Assembly (NCBI RefSeq): GCF_902806685.2
Contig: NC_048539.1
Span: 15,230,378-15,294,377, forward strand
Length of the DNA stretch: 64,000 nt
Source: Maniola hyperantus
Taxonomy: Eukaryota; Arthropoda; Insecta; Lepidoptera; Nymphalidae
Direction: 5' to 3'
Both the position numbers and the translations under genes were made by a program. How positions within the stretch are numbered: position 1 is the first letter of the stretch; every line of letters starts with the position of its first letter. The notes beneath the pieces are model-generated. The model had not been told where the DNA came from. It ran no database searches and worked only from the letters and a program-made list of their open reading frames with translations. Shown in pieces: positions 47,766 to 58,769 of the stretch.

Positions 47766-48456
47766 AAAAAAATTGTTCACAATATCCGAATTTTGTTTTC
47801 CGAAGCCGTAAATCGAAAATCGAATCTAGCGCACAACCACCCATACGAAACATACTATGGCTACTTCGGATCGAGAATTTTCGCATTCGGATCGGATGCA
47901 GTGTGTAAAGAGCTTGCTGATAAACTGCTGACCGTGGGAGGAATGCTTCCCTGACCTCTCGGAACATCTAATTGAATGATGGACCACTAAATATCAGTGA
48001 TGCTCTACAGATACGAACTTAAAACAACGGTTTCGATATGTACTTTTGTTACCTAAGTAGGTACCTATTTATCATCATTAAAATGGTTTAAGGTTCTAAA
48101 AATGTTAAATGAACCTCTGAGCTCTTTATATTACGCTTTTATAAATGATTCACTTATTAGCAGAAATATACAGATTTTCATTCATGTGGGTAGAATTTAG
48201 AAAGGAAGGCTAACCCTATATTTATGCTGACTAGGTATGCAGACTTGAAATATGATGCTCGTTACACGAATTAAAATTGCTAATGGCACGTGTTATTTGA
48301 TTGGAATGCATACTAAATCTCGATCGATATTTACACACATACCTATCGAGTATCGATGGAGCACTGCAACAAGTATTGCACAATACAAACGTGAGTGTAA
48401 GCGTAACATATGTATTTGTGTACATACCTAGTTAGATAGGCTAGACTCAAAAGAAA

Positions 48457-48722
48457 CAAAAAACCGGCCAAACGCGAGTCAGACTCGCGCACCGAGGGTT
48501 CCGTACTACAGTCGTATTTTTCGACATTTTGCACGATAAATCAAATACTGTGGTCCATAAAAATAACTAAAAAACTGTTTTAGAATGTACAGGTTTAAAT
48601 CTTTCATATATTATGATACCCCACTTGGTACCTATAGTTATTTAATTTTGAAAATTGAAAATACTAATTATTTGTACTGATTATTTATTTAATAAGTAAC
48701 TGAAGATAAATATGACTACATG
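48457..48722 (-). mobile_element. Dispersed repeat, reverse, truncated
   Basis: AAAAAACCGGCCAAACGCG, ACCGAGGGTTCCGTACTAC, TTTGCACGATAAATCAAA and GATACCCCACTTGG; one end of the 11000 element. Confidence 0.6.
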
Positions 48723-48985
48723 ACAGTTTGGTATGAGGATATGTACACACCCTGGTTTCCCGTTAGTGCTGCAATATGATAATGGTACATAACTATACAA
48801 TTCTACACATTCATACAACTTTTATGATGCAAGATACAGCCGATACAGGTGTGTTTCATACTAATAGACCGTTCCTTCAGCACACCTAGACAAATATTTT
48901 AGCTATGCTTTTGTAGACCGATTGTTAGTTGCATCACGTAGAATAATTTCCGTTACGTCTTGTTCTCAAGGTTCTCTTGTATTCA

Positions 48986-49199
48986 TTACCCATATCATAA
49001 ATGCCAAAAGGGGTTTTTGTTAGTTTGTTGGTTTGTCCTTCGATCACGTCGCAACGAAGCAACAGATCGCCCCTGATTTTTTGCACGGATTAATTAAAGA
49101 TCTGGAAAGTTACATCTTTTATCTCGGAAAATCAAAGAGTTCCCACGGGATTTTTAAAAACCTAAATCCACGCAGACGAAGTCGCGGGCATCACCTAGT
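48986..49199 (+). mobile_element. Helitron family B
   Basis: GTTGGTTTGTCCTTCGATCA, CGTCGCAACGAAGCAAC, ATTTTTTGCACGGATTAA, ACGCAGACGAAGTCGCGGGC and CTAG end. Confidence 0.7.
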
Positions 49200-49527
49200 A
49201 ATAACTAATTTTAATCTTCAGCTGACAGAAAAGCTAGAATATAAATATCAACTCATTTTCTCATCTTATTTGCAAATGGATCATTCGGATCTCCCTATAA
49301 AGGCAAATTATGTGTCCCTGGTAGCAGTTATCCTGATTTATGGCATACACCCCTAATAGATAGCCTCTCATCCCCGAGAGGCACATAATTAGACCCTCGC
49401 GAGAGTCCGAAAGGACCACCGATCTCGTTTATTGCTCTGTTGCCACTCACCCTTTGTTCAACTGAAAGCCCTCTCTTATGTTGCTAAAAGTGTCGTTGCC
49501 AGAATTCTTCAAATGCGCAAACATTTT

Positions 49528-49702
49528 TTTTTTAATAAGAATATTAGCCAAGGTAATTTCTGACTAATATTCCCCTTTCCCCTCCAATTAACCGTAAAGC
49601 TTGTGCTAGGAGTAGCTACGACAATAGTGCAACGGGTGGGATTTGAACCGGTGACTTTCGGTTTTCAGTTCGCTCCTTTAACCGTTGAGTTATCGAGGCT
49701 TC
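49528..49702 (-). mobile_element. tRNA-Phe-like SINE
   Basis: Reverse copy: GAATATTAGCCAAGGTAATT tail, GTGGGATTTGAACCGGTGAC B-box complement, GTTGAGTTATCGAGGC head. Confidence 0.75.
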
Positions 49703-49787
49703 AATTTGACATTGAGAGACATCAGACATTGGCAACAATCTGTGAGATTAACCTATGACCATTTATATGACACTAGCATATCATAGC

Positions 49788-49971
49788 ATATCGTCCGCGT
49801 GGACTGCACAAATTTCGAACCCCTATTTCAGCCCCTTAGGGGTTGAATTTTTAAAAATCCTTTCTTAGCGGATGCCTACGTCATAATAGCTATCTGCATG
49901 CCAAATTTCAGCCCGATCCGTCCAGTAGTTTGAGCTGTGCGTTGATCAGTCAGTCAGTCAGTACGTCAGTC
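49788..49971 (-). mobile_element. Helitron family A, terminus missing
   Basis: CGTCCGCGTGGACTGCAC, CCCCTTAGGGGTTGAATTTT, AGCTATCTGCATGCCAAAT and CAGTCAGTCAGTCAG; ends at the hairpin at 49972. Confidence 0.65.
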
Positions 49972-50030
49972 ACTTTCAGCTTTATCAATAAGTAATTAAT
50001 GTAAAATTACTTATTGATAAAGCTGAAAGT
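49972..50030. repeat. Perfect 26-bp hairpin
   Basis: ACTTTCAGCTTTATCAATAA begins one arm and its exact complement closes the other, with a 7-nt loop. Confidence 0.85.
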
Positions 50031-51025
50031 ACTTAGAAAATTTTTCAATGATTACAGCCTTTCTTACCAAAGAAACGGGGTTTATTGTGCAAAAAAAGCA
50101 TGTGAAAACTTTTGTTTTATAATAAAAACAATGGGCGGTGTAGTAAGCGGATAAGAAGAGTTTACTTTCTATGTGTCATCGTTCGCAGGCGAGACACGTG
50201 CTTGCCACAGTGTCCGATCTAACGGCATCACACGCTTGATAGAGATAGCATGAAATGTCGGCGTCAAGCAATGCAGATTATTTAATTTGTGACAACCTTA
50301 ATATCCAATTATTATTAATCTATTATCAAACAATATAAATTCTCTAAGTACCAGAACTATAAGAAAATGGACGGAGAAGGTTCCTTAAATTCAAGAATGT
50401 ATAGGCAACTTCCTAGACAACCGCGCTCCACCTTGGGCTGTCCATCATCTTGTCAGCAGGTATGATTACAGCTAAGCCAAATGATTAGAAAGTCCTTACT
50501 GTGCGACCAAGCGCTGGTCTATTAATTTAAAAAAAAACCTGCTACTGCAGATTGCTTAAAATTTAAACATGTTACGGAAATAAAATATTCCCTGTGCCTA
50601 ACATGAAACATGAATGAAAACCCCAAAGACGTGGCCCAAATAGAAATCGGTTAAACATTTAACAGCGTCCGCGAAATATCATCCGACGGATGTGGTACGA
50701 CGTTGAGACGCTTTTAGAATGCGTAAATACTTTTCCTTATTTGATTTCTTCTTAAACCCTGAATACGTGCTCACCGACCTAAACTAAGCTTCCACCTGAC
50801 ACAAAGTGACATCACGGCTGCACGAATACCATGTTCCAGCGTATCTACTTACTACTCTGATGTAAATCTTTATTTGTACCTAAAAAAAACACCTAAATCT
50901 AATGAGCTTTGTTGAAATTCGTAGGTTTTAACCAAATTAATTCTGGGCAACATTCAACGGTTAATCTGCATACCTACTTAGTCGAAAAAATATTTCTTGC
51001 TTATTTTTTTTTATTTGTTATTATT

Positions 51026-51236
51026 CACTAGCTTATTCTTTACTTTGTCCGCGTGGACTAAACAAACAAACCCCTATTCTACCCCCTTCGATGTTGTATT
51101 TTCAAATATCCTTTCATTGCTGATGTTTACGTCATAATAACTATCTGCATACCAAATCGATCCATCCAGTAGTTTGAGCTGTGCATTGATAGATCAGTCA
51201 GTCAGTCAGTCACCTTTTCCTTTTATATATTTAGAT
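51026..51236 (-). mobile_element. Helitron family A
   Basis: ACTAGCTTATTCTTTACTTT, then CAGTAGTTTGAGCTGTGC, CAGTCAGTCAGTCAG and CCTTTTATATATTTAGA. Confidence 0.65.
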
Positions 51237-51239
51237 TTT

Positions 51240-52600
51240 ATAATTATAAGGTACTAGATGATGACCGCGACTTTTCCTTTTAGGTATATGTAAATAGATT
51301 ATACTTAAGCACACCTGTAGACTTCCTAGGATTTACTACTAGGACTAAGGCATCTAGGCATTTTACCTGAGGACTGCCAAGGCAAATCTAGGAGTGGCTG
51401 TGGCATGTGGCCGTGTTTCTGCTTTCGAGATAACACTCTTCCACCAATGAATCTTAACTTATCGCTAAGAAATCTCTACTGGCTCTAAGCTTCTAAAGGA
51501 TGTGAAAATGGCTTTTAAGTGTAAATATTGCTAGGTGTGGCCGGGTGCGGAGCTCTCGTAATTGCTTAGTTATTCTTCAGCGGCAATAGTTACTGTTGTT
51601 AAACAACATTAGAAAGCGACAACAATGTTTGAAAAATTATGTAATAAGCATTCGAGAAAAGAATATCAGTCGAGACTACCGCTGATGCTGTTGGTGCTTT
51701 TACACTAAGTAATACTGATACAGATACTTAATAAAACTTAACTACAAACTTAGGTACTTCCTATAAATAATGCTGGCCCGAGGTACAACTTGACGCGATT
51801 TTTTTGAAGGCGAAGCATTAAGGCGATATGAGTCCCAAAAGACACATTTAAGATATTCAAAGAATTAAATTTTGGCCTCAAAAACTACAAATTTGTTTAT
51901 TTATTTTTTAATATTATGTAAATTAAAGATATTCTTTAGTTAATTACGAGAGCCAAAACACGATTGGCACAATTTGACTCGATACAAAAAAATCGCGAAG
52001 TTTCCCCAAAATAAGCATTTTTTACACGATATTGATAATAAAACCAATTTCAATAAAATTTCATATTTATATTCAACGTGATTACGGTATTATTTTATGG
52101 TAACAGAACACATAGAATTTTAAATATAAATATTTATAAAAAGCATGCAGCACTCGGGCGGCCCAGACTTTTCCGTACATTTTGTCTTTTTGTGATCCCA
52201 TTTCGCTGATGCATAGATTAATTATTGGTTGACGTACCTACTTATTGCCATCTACCTGTCTTGCATAGAAAATGCAACAATGATCTGCTTGGTTAGACAT
52301 GCCTATAACTAGATATTCATTGGCCTACATAAACGGAATTATTAGTTCCAGTATATATGCAAAACAAGCAATGTATTCTTCGTTTTGTACAAGTTACAAA
52401 AATTGATATTGCAAAACTGATTTACAATTTGCGCAAATAATAATTGTAGGAACTAGAAAGATATTTCTGTCCATTTAGTTTGGTTAGAATTTTTATACAA
52501 CCGAATTAGCATCTAAGTTTGATAGCTGATCAATTTTCATACCAATATTATACTTGCTTAGTATACCTATGTATACATAAGTAGATAAGTATTATGTAAG
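51240..52600. other. No gene recognised
   Basis: AT-rich single-copy-looking DNA. Two GCGATTTTTTTGAAGG/AAAAAATCGCGAAG-type segments near 51795 and 51990 are in inverted orientation, with similar GACTCG/TTGACGCG context; nothing else stands out. Confidence 0.35.
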
Positions 52601-52601
52601 T

Positions 52602-52790
52602 ACCATACGTGATAGAAAGTAATGTACATCGGCCTTTAGAATGACATTTCGGCTTTGTAGAGCGTTATCTCTGTCACTTATACCTATGTGACGTTTTGTC
52701 GGTCTCGGTCTCAACAACAGAGACAGTGCTCTACAAATCTGCTATCTCCTTCTAAAGGTCGATGTACATTACTTTCTATGCAAATTTCTA
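52602..52790. mobile_element. mariner-type MITE, diverged ends
   Basis: GAAAGTAATGTACATCGGCC at the left and GGTCGATGTACATTACTTTC at the right; outermost CAGTACGC ends not preserved. Confidence 0.65.
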
Positions 52791-53116
52791 CCACGTCAAA
52801 ATAATGCAACCGAAACAGGCGTGTGGAAAACTATAACAATGTCTTCATAAATCATAACAATGAATTGATGGAAAGAATTAGAAAATAACTTTACTTTTGC
52901 ATTAGTCATCCTAAAAAGGTATACTTGAAATAACATAACCGCTTTGATACAAATCTTGTGGTATACCTATTACCTACCACAATCTCACCTCATGGTAACC
53001 TTAGATGCGATCAAATATGAAACGCGTTTGTCTAGAATATTATTTCTCTCAACCCTAAATAATTAAGCACTTAATTATACTAAAAACCACAATCAAATAT
53101 AAACACGAACACTTAA

Positions 53117-53163
53117 CTTTTATTTTAACTCTTTATTATGAAAATAAAGAGTTAAAATAAAAA
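53117..53163. repeat. AT-rich hairpin
   Basis: TTTTATTTTAACTCTTTATT pairs with AATAAAGAGTTAAAATAAAA across a 5-nt loop, directly before a SINE. Confidence 0.65.
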
Positions 53164-53168
53164 ATACC

Positions 53169-53520
53169 TTTTTTTTATATTTTTTATTCAGATACAAGTA
53201 AGCCCTTGACTGCAATCTCACCTGGTGGTAAGTGATGATGCAGTCTAAGATGATAGCGGGCTAACCTGGAAGGGGTATGGCAGTTTTTTTTTTATTAAAC
53301 CCATACCCCTTTAGTTTCTACACGGCATCGTACCGGAACGCTAAATCGCTTGGCGGCACGGCTTTGCCGGTAGGGTGGTAACTAGCCACGGCCGAAGCCT
53401 CCCACCAGACCAGACCAGAAATTTAGAAATTATAAAATTCCAAACCCCTGCCAGGAATCGATCCCGGGACCTCCCACTATTAAGACCACAGCGCTCACCA
53501 CTGCGCCAGGGAGGTCGTCA
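53169..53520 (-). mobile_element. SINE family 2
   Basis: Same order as 42047-42397: AGCCCTTGACTGCAATCTC, CCCATACCCCTTTAG, GGTAACTAGCCACGGCC, GGAATCGATCCCGGGACC and CTGCGCCAGGGAGGTCG. The two copies are almost identical, so recently active. Confidence 0.8.
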
Positions 53521-53639
53521 AACCTACTTAATGTTTATTTTAAAACATAAATTACATTGGAATGTTTAAAATCGTGATAAAGATCATTAGGTAGAAGGTA
53601 CTGCTATTCATCCATAGTGGTATAAAGTTATAAAAACAT

Positions 53640-53800
53640 TTATTTATTTATTTATTTACACTTTATTGCACACCACACAAAGTAAACATTGAAAAAACAC
53701 AATACAGGATCTTAATCTAATAGCTGTAGCATGCAAAGGCGGCCTTATCGCCAAAGCGATCTCTTCCAGGCAACCTTTGACGAAAGGAATCACGAAAGCA
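53640..53800 (-). mobile_element. LINE 3' tail
   Basis: TTTATTTATTTATTTATT, CTTTATTGCACACCACAC, GGCGGCCTTATCGCC and GATCTCTTCCAGGCAACC; reverse of 355-482. Confidence 0.6.
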
Positions 53801-55487
53801 CGGGTTGGTGCGGCAGCCGAAAATGGCCCTAGGTATATTATATTATTATAAATTAGACTACATACACAGTACATTCTAATAATACACAAATATATATAAA
53901 TATATATACCTATATACATATCATCATTTACACACACAACACACACAAACATTTACACACAAACATTTTCATCATTGGATATTGATTTCGATTTACCGCC
54001 TAAGATAAACCACACAACCCTTGAAAGTTGAACCAACTGAAAACTGCAATAAACGACTGAAACCAAATAAGCAAATGAAGGTAAATTATTCACTTGTTTG
54101 TATTACTCACAAGATCCTAAACTAGAAAGCGCGTCGATCAAGCCTAACCGCCTAGGCTGATGAACCGAAACAAGATAGAAACCACAACAGCGTATAGTTT
54201 TCACTCTATGTAGGGCGCACACTGTCAACCTGCAACCTGCTCTCGGACAAAGTACGGTCTAGCTACCTAAGTATTTAAATAACTTAAATATTCGACATCT
54301 CTATACTTACCTAAGCTGCGATAAGTCCGCTTCAAAATATTTCAATTGATGAATTAGGTGTAATTCCTGTCGATTAAAATATTAAAATACTAGTTTACTT
54401 ATACTTACCAAGATACTTAGTACAGTGGGATTTTGTACCGTTTATATAATGAGTGAGATTCTTGTTCCAATAAACCTAAGATAATTTCTTGTACCTACCT
54501 ATGTTTTAACAATAAAATATTATATTTATTATGAATTATTATTTAATAGTAAATATTTATTTGTATAATATGGTAGTTACTTAAGTACTTAAATAATGTT
54601 AATGTATAAGCGATTTTTACGATTCGATTTCAAAATCAATGAAGAATTATTGCTTTCTTTATTGAATAGACATACTTAATTAAAGATATATCTATATATA
54701 TCGGTAAAATATAATTTGAGTAAATAATCAAAGCATTACGTATAGTGCCTAAGTATAGGCATTTACTCATTCAAAAATAATGGCTATACATGGATGAAAT
54801 ACCTATGATATTTTTAATTAAAAAAACAGTCGTAATTTAATTATAAAACTAGGCCAATGTTTCGTCCAGATATAACTCAAAGTAATTAATTTGACCTTCT
54901 CGGTTCAATTTAGCCCTTTACGACGACGGCGGACGACTAACTTCTTTGGCGTCTTATGAACATGAAAAATAACTTAAACGAATTAACCGCATATTATATT
55001 GAGCTATCTTTGTAACCGTATTGAATCTATTGTATAATCTTGTTTTTGTGAGCCATTGCGTCTCGCCTAAAGCATAATATTGTAAAACAATTTCTAAGCC
55101 ATGCCTGTGAGGTATTATGTTTTATATAACTGTCCGTTATACATAATATACTGTCACATATGAACATTTGCAGCACCAAAGGAATCGCCGATAGGTTGCC
55201 GGGTTTTTAATAATCCAGTCCTTTAAAAGCCTGGGTAACGTGGGTAACTATCTTTTTGAGGGATCACTGCAGCACAACCTATCAGGCCCACAGGTCCTAC
55301 TCTGTGCACTACTGCACAGGCCACCAACGTGAGCCAGACAAAAAGCTTTGCCCTGTCCTGTATTCCGCGATCGCTGTGCGCTCGCTTTTCCAAGTCTCCT
55401 TTTCGCCTCGTGGAACGTTCTGTAAATCCTTTGATTTCATTAATATTTAATATATGAACTTGTAAGTATATATATAACTACCCAGTA

Positions 55488-55643
55488 CCCATATAAATTC
55501 GAAAGTGTCACGTTTGTCGGTTTGTCCCACAATCGCAACAGAGCAACACCCGATCAATGCGATTTTTTATCTATCGTTAAAGATAAAAAATTGGTATTTA
55601 CAGTTAAATACACGCAAACAAAGTCGCGGGAAACACCTAGCAC
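55488..55643 (+). mobile_element. Helitron family B, shortened
   Basis: CGTTTGTCGGTTTGTCCC, GCAACAGAGCAACACCCG and CGCAAACAAAGTCGCGGG before CTAG; the middle is deleted. Confidence 0.5.
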
Positions 55644-56284
55644 CTACCTATAAAGTAAAAAATAAAAGCTATATCTATACTTACATTTTAGATTTCACAA
55701 ATTTCAAACCCCTATTTTACTCCTTAGACTCGTGTGCTCTTCAACCTTACGCCTATGTGTCTCGAGCCTAAGGAAGTTTGACCTTCCTAAGCTCTACAAA
55801 ATAATATTTATGAAATAATTCAGAAAATACCTATACCTAGTCTTATTAACTAAAAATATTATTTGCATAAAATGCATGTCACTAGTTGAGCGCTTACGTA
55901 AATCGACCTAAATAACTAACAAATCACGACCTTTATAAAAATAGCAAGCAAACGTTTAACGTATGCATCCAATTGTTAATACGAGAAGGAACAAGACTTC
56001 ATTATATTCAACTACGATTCTCGCTACTTTGTCGGCATGGAGTTGGATTTTTTTTAAATCCTGTGGGGAGGTCTTTGATAGTATCTGCCGTATAGAGATA
56101 GTAGGTAGCTGTACTACTTACCAATAAGTCTCTTTAGAGAGACTAAAATTATCTAAAAAAAATTTAAACTATATGTATGAAACTAGAGGGGAGCCCGCCG
56201 TGGCTTCACTCGAGTGGAAAATTTTGAAAATCGGTGAGTGTGGTATTTCTAAAAATCCTGAAATAGATAGGTATAGGATGTGAG

Positions 56285-56412
56285 AAGTCAAGATGGCAAT
56301 CGAGACGCGTCGCCTGGACAGTGCGCTCGCCCCTCACCCGCAACGGGTTAGCGCGGGGATGTGCGGGTGTGTGGGGCATTCCCTACCCGTTTGCCGTCTC
56401 AACCTATCGCGA
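56285..56412 (+). repeat. GC-rich dispersed repeat
   Basis: AGATGGCAATCGAGACGCG, AGCGCGGGGATGTGCGGG and CCGTCTCAACCTATCGCG; the two ends are inverted relative to each other, and relatives are at 4446, 24610 and 33778. Confidence 0.5.
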
Positions 56413-56719
56413 ACTTGTCCGTCTCCAGGATGTAAGCATCTCTGTTCCAAGGTTACAGACAGACACACTTCAGTGCATAATATATTAAAATAGCAAGAAA
56501 ATATGTGCCTACTAAAGTAGGTCTCTCTAAGTCCTATATAACGGAATGATGTAAAGTTGATATAATATTCACAAAAATACCGTCGCTAAAGTGAATACTT
56601 AGTAGAAGATAGATAGATCTTTGCAATGGTATTTTTTCGTATATATGTAAAACTGGCTTAAATCTACCAACCAAATTAAATAAGAAGTTAAATTACTTTA
56701 TTTATTACTTATTACTTAC

Positions 56720-56786
56720 CACATCTATCGAGCCAGCCTTCGGCGCGGCACGGATACGGGATCACAATCTTTATTCCCTCGTTCAT
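56720..56786 (-). CDS. Candidate first coding exon of an unidentified gene, distal promoter
   Basis: On the minus strand an ATG at 56786 opens 22 codons, MNEGIKIVIPYPCRAEGWLD then RC, and one base of the next codon. A perfect GTAAGT donor follows (ACTTAC at 56714-56719 on the plus strand). Upstream is about 170 bp of GC-richer, ATG-poor sequence that looks like a 5' UTR. The short peptide was not recognised. It leaves phase 1, like the larger candidate exon at 25253-26063, so both could join the same downstream exon left of the window. Confidence 0.6.
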
Positions 56787-57000
56787 CTTGCACACAAGTC
56801 ACAATCACAACACAAAAACAAACACTGCTAAAAGTTCCGCGAGTACATCACACTACATTTCACTGTGCACTACTGTACCTAACTACAACCCAATCAACCA
56901 AACAGTGAAAACAACACGAAGTGAGTAGCGGCTCCTCGATCGCCGCACCACACTTTCACCAATCACCGACAGCCGACAAAAAGACAAATCCACTTTAATT
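56787..57000 (-). promoter_or_regulatory. Probable promoter and 5' UTR of the minus-strand gene
   Basis: GC-richer block upstream of the minus-strand ATG, with an ATTGG (inverted CCAAT) around 56960 and several CpGs, surrounded by strongly AT-rich DNA. It lies about 1.8 kb from the Rop start, giving a head-to-head arrangement. No TATA box is visible; the exact start site cannot be assigned. Confidence 0.4.
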
Positions 57001-58202
57001 AAATGAAATAGATTTATTCAATTGAAGCACATTAACCTCGCACTGTTAAACAAGTAATGAATTTGTATGAATTTTCTAATGGGATTACGTCTTAATTCAC
57101 TTATTTATGTGCATAGTAGCTGGGTATCTAGAAAAGTATAATATATTCGGATTGTACAGCTTAATTGAAGCAGTTTTTCAGCGATTGAATTGAAATTTAA
57201 TTAATAAAAGGTTAAAAAAATAATTATTGTGGTAGGTAGGTTTTTAATAATTTCATTTGTGAAATCGTTATTTATTAAATTAATTATAGTTAGGTACTCA
57301 AACTTCAATGAAATTATACCTAACGGCGTGCAACCGTATGGAAAATTTCTTCTTACTTGAATATTTTTTCTAATTAATTTATACCTTTAAGAGCCAAAAG
57401 AAAAGATATTAATTAAAAAATAAATAGGTCTTCGCCCTATATCATACAATCGCACAAAGCGCTTTATTTTGAGAGCGTAATATACCTACTTACTTATATT
57501 ATGTCTAGGAGTTTTTACTAAGTTGAAACGAACATTAAACAATTTTTATAAGCTTTAATAAGTACAAATAAGCTGTCCTATGATTAAATATTTTATTACA
57601 TAAAATTAATCCTACCTTCTACACTTAATAATAGCAAGTTTAAACAATAGTACACTCAATACTTAAATTACTCTACATGAATTACGTACGCGTGATTAGA
57701 GCGCTTTATTGAACCAAATATACATCCAACACTTACACAAGCACATAAAAACTAAATCATCTCCGAACTCTGAAGCTCCGAAGTCTGATTTCCCGCCCCG
57801 AGTGCTAACTGCCAAAGAACTCATTCGGTATTCAGTTTCGTGATGTTAGAGAGAAAGAGCAATCTATTTATATCTCTTTCTTCTGATATTGACCCGCCTT
57901 CTTATCATTTTCATTATCAGTGGGCACTGCGCGCGCATATTTATCAGCCACAAAATGTATGAATTTGCAAGTACCAAGAACATTCTATTTTTCATTTTCA
58001 TGTATCATTGAGGACAGTTTACGGTGAATAAATATTCATTGTCTGTATAGAAATAAATTTAATATAAACCATTTGCAAGTTACAGCGATACAGTGGAAAT
58101 CAAAAATCAAATTCCGCGGGCGAATGAAAATCTAGCTGAAAATCGGACCATAAACATTGATCGATTTTTTTCCTTTGACGGCTGTCAAAGTTCTAGCCAA
58201 AT

Positions 58203-58714
58203 CAGTGTGACCGTTTGTAGTAGATTTCTGCCATTTGGGCAGATTTGGCTCTTCAATTTTAAAATTGAAGAATAAGAACTTTAAAAAAAATATAATATAT
58301 AATAGGTACAAATTATAAGTAAGTAACTACTTAGCTAAATAATAATCTACTCATCATCATCATCATCATGATCATGATCATCAACATGATCGGCTCACTA
58401 CTGAGAACGGTCTTCTCTCAGAATGGGTTTGGTCATAGTCTACCACGCTGGCCAAGGACGCATTGGCAGACTTCACACTCCTTTGAGAACACTATGCAGA
58501 ACTCTCAGGCATTCAGGTTTCCTCACGAAAAAAATATATATCTAAGATTGGTTTAAGAATTCTTTAATGATTATTTTATTTATTTATTCTAGTCCCCATA
58601 ATAAGTAATAATATGATGGTTTATTTTTGGCATTTTCAGGAATCGAGTTGGCAGATTTTGGTAGATTTTTTGCCAGTGTCGGGCAGATTCACCGTTTTTG
58701 AAACGGTTACACTG
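58203..58714. mobile_element. hAT-type non-autonomous element abutting Rop
   Basis: The terminal inverted repeats are CAGTGTGACCGTTT on the left and AAACGGTTACACTG on the right, with one mismatch. They are flanked by an imperfect 8-bp direct repeat, AGCCAAAT at 58195-58202 and AGCCATAT at 58715-58722. An 8-bp duplication with CA...TG ends is the hallmark of hAT insertions. No transposase frame is present. A tRNA-type SINE fragment lies inside at 58352-58530. The right end is 27 bp upstream of the Rop ATG, so the element supplies the proximal promoter and/or the 5' leader. Confidence 0.75.
58352..58530 (-). mobile_element. SINE family 1 fragment inside the hAT element
   Basis: ATCATCATCATCATCATGAT tail, TCGGCTCACTACTGAG, GTCTACCACGCTGGCC and CAGGTTTCCTCACGA; the tRNA head is absent. 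Confidence 0.7.
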
Positions 58715-58741
58715 AGCCATATAGTTAGTCTATGGTGCAAG
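58715..58741 (+). promoter_or_regulatory. Sequence just upstream of the Rop start codon
   Basis: 27 bp between the hAT element and the Rop ATG. The context of the ATG is GTGCAAGATGG, with a purine at -3, a reasonable initiation context. No TATA box or clear initiator could be placed; the transcription start is probably inside the transposon or at an upstream noncoding exon. Confidence 0.35.
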
Positions 58742-58769
58742 ATGGCGTTGAAAGCACTTGTCGGACAAA
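58742..58769 (+). CDS. Rop: Rop coding exon 1
   Basis: 28 nt encoding the first nine residues, MALKALVGQ, plus one base of the next codon, followed by a GTGAGTG donor. The very short first coding exon leaves phase 1, matching the acceptor of the exon at 60433. A hAT-type element ends 27 bp before this ATG, so the 5' UTR is either very short or runs into transposon sequence. Confidence 0.9.
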
